DNA of 64,000 bases, from the NCBI GenBank assembly GCA_019056595.1, contig CP036163.1, positions 4,030,001-4,094,000 on the forward strand, read 5' to 3'. This stretch comes from Pectobacterium atrosepticum. GTDB lineage: Bacteria; Pseudomonadota; Gammaproteobacteria; Enterobacterales; Enterobacteriaceae. Under the pieces are notes generated by a model that saw only the letters and a list, made by a program, of their open reading frames with translations, had not been told where the DNA came from and searched no databases. Every line of letters begins with the position of its first letter. Positions within the stretch are counted from its first letter, which is position 1. Below are positions 60,677 to 64,000 of this stretch, in pieces. The position numbers and the translations under genes are program-made.

Positions 60677-61279
60677 TTACAGCTTGTCTGCGTTTTCAGA
60701 CAGGTATTTCGCTACACCATCTGGTGACGCGCCCATACCGGATTTCCCTTTTTCCCACTGTGCCGGACACACTTCGCCGTGCTCTTCGTGGAATTGCAGT
60801 GCGTCAACGGTACGCAGCATTTCATCGATGTTACGACCCAGCGGCAGATCGTTCACTACCTGGTGGCGAACTACGCCGTTTTTGTCGATCAGGAAAGAAC
60901 CACGCAGTGCAACACCCGCTTCTGGATGCTCAATGCCGTAGGCCTTCTGAATTTCACGCTTAATGTCAGCAACCATCGCGTACTGCACTTCGCCGATGCC
61001 GCCTTTGTCCACAGGGGTTTTACGCCATGCGTTGTGAACAAACTCGGAGTCGAAGGAAACACCAACCACTTCTACACCGCGCTTTTTGAACTCGGCATAG
61101 CGGTGGTCGAAAGCAATCAGTTCTGATGGACAAACGAAGGTGAAGTCCATCGGCCAGAAGAAGATCACGGCAGCTTTACCGTTGATGTGCTTCTTCAGGT
61201 TGAAGTTTTCGACGATTTCGCCACTGCCTAAAACGGCAGCTGCGGTGAAGTCTGGGGCTTGACGAGTTACCAGGACCAT
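60677..61279 (-). CDS. Typical 2-Cys peroxiredoxin (Prx1/AhpC type)
   Basis: Reduces hydrogen peroxide and organic peroxides. The 200-aa protein has the peroxidatic Cys in PMDFTFVCPSE (about residue 50) and the resolving Cys in HGEVCPAQWEKGK (about 170). The GVSFDSEFVHNAW and GVALRGSFLIDKNGVVRHQV segments are also typical. It is of the eukaryote-like Prx1 (TsaA) branch; it is not the AhpC that pairs with AhpF, and no ahpF follows. The electron donor is therefore probably thioredoxin. A single gene with its own terminator. Confidence 0.93.
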   Translation of the reverse strand: MVLVTRQAPDFTAAAVLGSGEIVENFNLKKHINGKAAVIFFWPMDFTFVCPSELIAFDHRYAEFKKRGVEVVGVSFDSEFVHNAWRKTPVDKGGIGEVQYAMVADIKREIQKAYGIEHPEAGVALRGSFLIDKNGVVRHQVVNDLPLGRNIDEMLRTVDALQFHEEHGEVCPAQWEKGKSGMGASPDGVAKYLSENADKL

Positions 61280-61457
61280 AATTACTCCTGTAGATAGCGG
61301 TTAATGATCGGAGAATGTAAAAAACAGCGATCAGTATAGGGATTCTGCCTGAGTGAATACAGGCAAAGAGACCAATCAATGAGATAGCTTTTGTCTATTG
61401 AACTCATCGCTATTTCCTTTCAAGAAATCATATTAACCTTTTTAATCGAAAGGACAA

Positions 61458-61535
61458 TATCCCTGTCATACTTCAAGCTGCTTGTGCGTTGGCAATACTC
61501 GGCTCATCTCTGAGCCTCGCCCTGAAGGGCCGCCG
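61458..61535. repeat. Truncated ERIC element at the acpH 3' end
   Basis: Only one ERIC arm is present: TATCCCTGTCATACTTCAAG through a partial hairpin module (ACTCGGCTCATCTCTGAGCC, GCCCTGAAGGGC). It then breaks off at GCCGCCGCAAC directly before the acpH stop codon at 61540. The core and second arm are missing. Confidence 0.85.
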
Positions 61536-61539
61536 CAAC

Positions 61540-62121
61540 TCACAGCTGTTGCGTTTTGGCTAACTGCATCATGCGTGGATAAAATTGCCAGAAGAGTATT
61601 TCAAATTGGTGATAGTGCTGCTCAATATCCTGAAAAGAGCCGGACAGTGCGGCTAGTTTAGGACGGCGCACCGACATTCTGTGCAGCACATCGGCGATAA
61701 ACGGCAGTTCCGCATAACGTGTCATCCAACGTTCCGGCCACAAATAGAGATTCAGGTTCTGAAAGCGTTCAGGGGTTTGCGCCAGATTGGGCTCGATTTG
61801 TGATTGCGCACCATCGATAAAGGTCTGCAAAGGCGTGTCCGGCACCAACTGTAACCAGTGACGTGCAAGATAGTGATCCCATAGAACATCTAATGTAATG
61901 GGGGAGACGCGGCGGAACTCATCACTGAAATACTGACGCGCCTGTTTGACTTCCGGCAGGCTGTCGGTCAGCGAGTCAACGCGGCGATGCAGGCGGATAC
62001 CCGCGACGATCTCGTCAGCGTAGCTGCCTTGTGGGTTGCCGCGAACAAAGTCCGCCATCAGGTTACCTAACAGGGAGCTGTCGGCCAGCGTGGCCAGATG
62101 GAGGTGGGCAAGAAAATTCAT
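61540..62121 (-). CDS. acpH: Acyl carrier protein phosphodiesterase AcpH
   Basis: Removes the phosphopantetheine group from acyl carrier protein. The 193-aa protein has the length and motifs of E. coli Acp[57 protein letters not shown] and FWQFYPRMM. The conserved His/Asp residues of this HD-like fold are present. No good ribosome site is seen before the ATG, and an ERIC element begins 10 bases upstream. A truncated ERIC lies just after the stop, so the gene is bracketed by repeats. Divergent from queA. Confidence 0.93.
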   Translation of the reverse strand: MNFLAHLHLATLADSSLLGNLMADFVRGNPQGSYADEIVAGIRLHRRVDSLTDSLPEVKQARQYFSDEFRRVSPITLDVLWDHYLARHWLQLVPDTPLQTFIDGAQSQIEPNLAQTPERFQNLNLYLWPERWMTRYAELPFIADVLHRMSVRRPKLAALSGSFQDIEQHYHQFEILFWQFYPRMMQLAKTQQL

Positions 62122-62130
62122 GGCAACAGT

Positions 62131-62331
62131 ATATACCCTTCATCTTTCGAGTTACAGGCTCGTTGGCTGCCATTAAATACTCGGCCCGTCGTGGGCCTCG
62201 CCCTGAAGGGCCGCTGCAAGCAGCGTTCAAATCTGCTCCCGACAGATTTGTCACCTCAGTCACTTACTGATGTAAGCTCCTAGGGACTCCCTCAGTTGCC
62301 GCCTTCCTGTATCTCGAAATCTATTGGGTAT
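62131..62331. repeat. ERIC element with one hairpin module, between acpH and queA
   Basis: Diverged ERIC: termini ATACCCTTCATCTTTCGAG and CTCGAAATCTATTGGGTAT, core CAGTCACTTACTGATGTAAG followed by CTCCTAGGGA. Only the acpH-proximal arm carries a four-hairpin insert (62179-62252), giving about 200 bp. It fills the acpH side of the divergent acpH-queA region; the queA promoter must lie in 62332-62432. Confidence 0.85.
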
Positions 62332-62432
62332 CATGCATTCCACGACTCAGGTGCTTATTCCTTGCAGCCATGCGCTTGCGGCTCTAGACTAGGCCGCCCA
62401 TTTTTAATGTACTAACAGCTAAGTGGAATGCT

Positions 62433-63500
62433 ATGCGTGTTGCCGATTTTTCGTTTGAACTTCCTGAATCATTGATTGCCCATTATCCACAGGCGGAACG
62501 CAGTGGTTGCCGCCTGTTGTCGCTGGATGGGCCGACGGGGGATCTGACGCACGGCGTGTTTACTGATTTGCTGGAGAAGCTGAATCCGGGCGATTTGCTG
62601 GTATTCAACAATACACGCGTGATTCCGGCACGTCTGTTTGGTCGCAAAGTCAGTGGCGGCAAGCTGGAAGTGCTGGTGGAACGTGTGCTGGATGATCATC
62701 GGATTCTCGCCCACGTTCGGGCGTCAAAAGCGCCAAAACCGGGCACAGAACTGCTGCTGGGCGATGATGAAAGTGTCAAAGCCACGATGGTGGCGCGCCA
62801 TGACGCGCTATTTGAGCTGCATTTCGATGACTCCCGTGATGTTCTGTCGATTCTGAATGACATCGGCCATATGCCGCTGCCGCCTTATATCGACAGGCCT
62901 GACGAAGACGCGGATCGTGAGCTTTATCAGACGGTATATAGCCAACGTCCGGGTGCCGTAGCCGCACCGACGGCGGGCTTACATTTTGATGAGCCAATGT
63001 TAGCGGCATTGCGCGCAAAAGGCATCGAAATGGCGTTCGTTACGCTGCACGTGGGTGCAGGTACTTTCCAGCCTGTACGCGTCGATACGATTGAAGATCA
63101 CATCATGCACGCCGAATATGCCGAAGTGCCGCAGGACGTCGTCGATGCCGTACTGGCGTGCAAGGCGCGGGGCAATCGTGTGATCGCGGTTGGCACCACG
63201 TCTGTACGTTCACTGGAAAGTGCTGCGCAGGCCAGTCAGGATGCGCCGATCGCCCCGTTCTTCGGCGATACCAAAATTTTTATCTATCCGGGCTATCACT
63301 ACCGCATTATTGATGCGCTGGTGACCAATTTCCATTTGCCCGAATCGACGTTAATTATGCTGGTGTCGGCCTTTGCCGGTTACCAGAACACGATGTCTGC
63401 CTACCGTGAAGCGGTGGCAGAGCAGTATCGTTTTTTCAGCTACGGTGATGCGATGTTTATTACGCATAGCCCGATGGCCGAACAAGAGAAAGTGGGATAA
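62433..63500 (+). CDS. queA: S-adenosylmethionine:tRNA ribosyltransferase-isomerase QueA
   Basis: Adds the cyclopentenediol moiety to preQ1 in tRNA during queuosine synthesis, using S-adenosylmethionine. The 355-aa protein starts [20 protein letters not shown] and has [48 protein letters not shown] and [20 protein letters not shown]. Family length. It precedes tgt by 97 bp, the conserved queA-tgt order of enterobacteria. Confidence 0.97.
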   Translation: MRVADFSFELPESLIAHYPQAERSGCRLLSLDGPTGDLTHGVFTDLLEKLNPGDLLVFNNTRVIPARLFGRKVSGGKLEVLVERVLDDHRILAHVRASKAPKPGTELLLGDDESVKATMVARHDALFELHFDDSRDVLSILNDIGHMPLPPYIDRPDEDADRELYQTVYSQRPGAVAAPTAGLHFDEPMLAALRAKGIEMAFVTLHVGAGTFQPVRVDTIEDHIMHAEYAEVPQDVVDAVLACKARGNRVIAVGTTSVRSLESAAQASQDAPIAPFFGDTKIFIYPGYHYRIIDALVTNFHLPESTLIMLVSAFAGYQNTMSAYREAVAEQYRFFSYGDAMFITHSPMAEQEKVG

Positions 63501-63597
63501 ATCCTGCTTTCTACATAATAGTGATGCCACAGATCACGTTCTGTCAGGCATTAATACATCATTACCATCAGACTGTTTTTCTGATGCTGGAGGCTAA

Positions 63598-64000
<403 letters not shown>

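Overview
This window looks like chromosomal DNA of a soft-rot enterobacterium, most probably Pectobacterium. The evidence is a PL3 pectate lyase gene (pel3) divergent from an endo-polygalacturonase gene (pehA), an Erwinia-type periplasmic L-asparaginase, hexuronate catabolism genes, enterobacterial housekeeping genes (mltB, aroL, rdgC, sbcCD, phoBR, brnQ, proY, acpH, queA, tgt), and eight ERIC repeats. All gene names rest on reading protein motifs and remembered family members; no database search was possible.

Layout. 1-5.3 kb: ferric citrate uptake operon fecIRABC (minus strand), with a Fur box before fecI and a FecI-type promoter plus a second Fur-like box before fecA. 5.4-8.8 kb: a membrane CSS-EAL c-di-GMP phosphodiesterase, a zinc-ribbon YjdM protein and mltB. 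8.9-11 kb: a 315-bp structured repeat (copy A), a TauE-type permease and a convergent LysR regulator. 11-14.1 kb: a four-gene SiaABCD-like signalling operon (PP2C phosphatase with CBS domains, kinase, phospho-switch protein, diguanylate cyclase). 14.3-18 kb: a lipoprotein hydrolase, then uxuR and uxuA. 18.1-21.4 kb: the pel3/pehA virulence pair. 21.5-36.6 kb: a type I secretion operon (giant 3259-aa Ig-repeat adhesin, TolC-like protein, ABC exporter, membrane fusion protein), with repeat copy B after the adhesin gene.

37-46 kb: yojI, ansB, aroL, ppnP, a chemoreceptor gene, rdgC and mak. 46-51 kb: sbcDC. 51-59 kb: phoB-phoR plus a PstS-like gene, a MetE C-terminal-domain homologue behind a MetJ box, brnQ and proY. 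59-64 kb: ybdG, a 2-Cys peroxiredoxin gene, acpH, queA and the start of tgt.

How it fits together. Two linked themes stand out. The first is plant-tissue degradation (pehA, pel3, uxuA/uxuR). The second is surface attachment: a Sia-type c-di-GMP switch, a c-di-GMP phosphodiesterase and a large secreted adhesin lie within 31 kb. The least conventional signal is in the non-coding DNA. The long ERIC elements, and two copies of an otherwise different 315-bp repeat, share a roughly 70-bp module of four hairpins. The stem sequences of this module differ from copy to copy while base pairing is kept.
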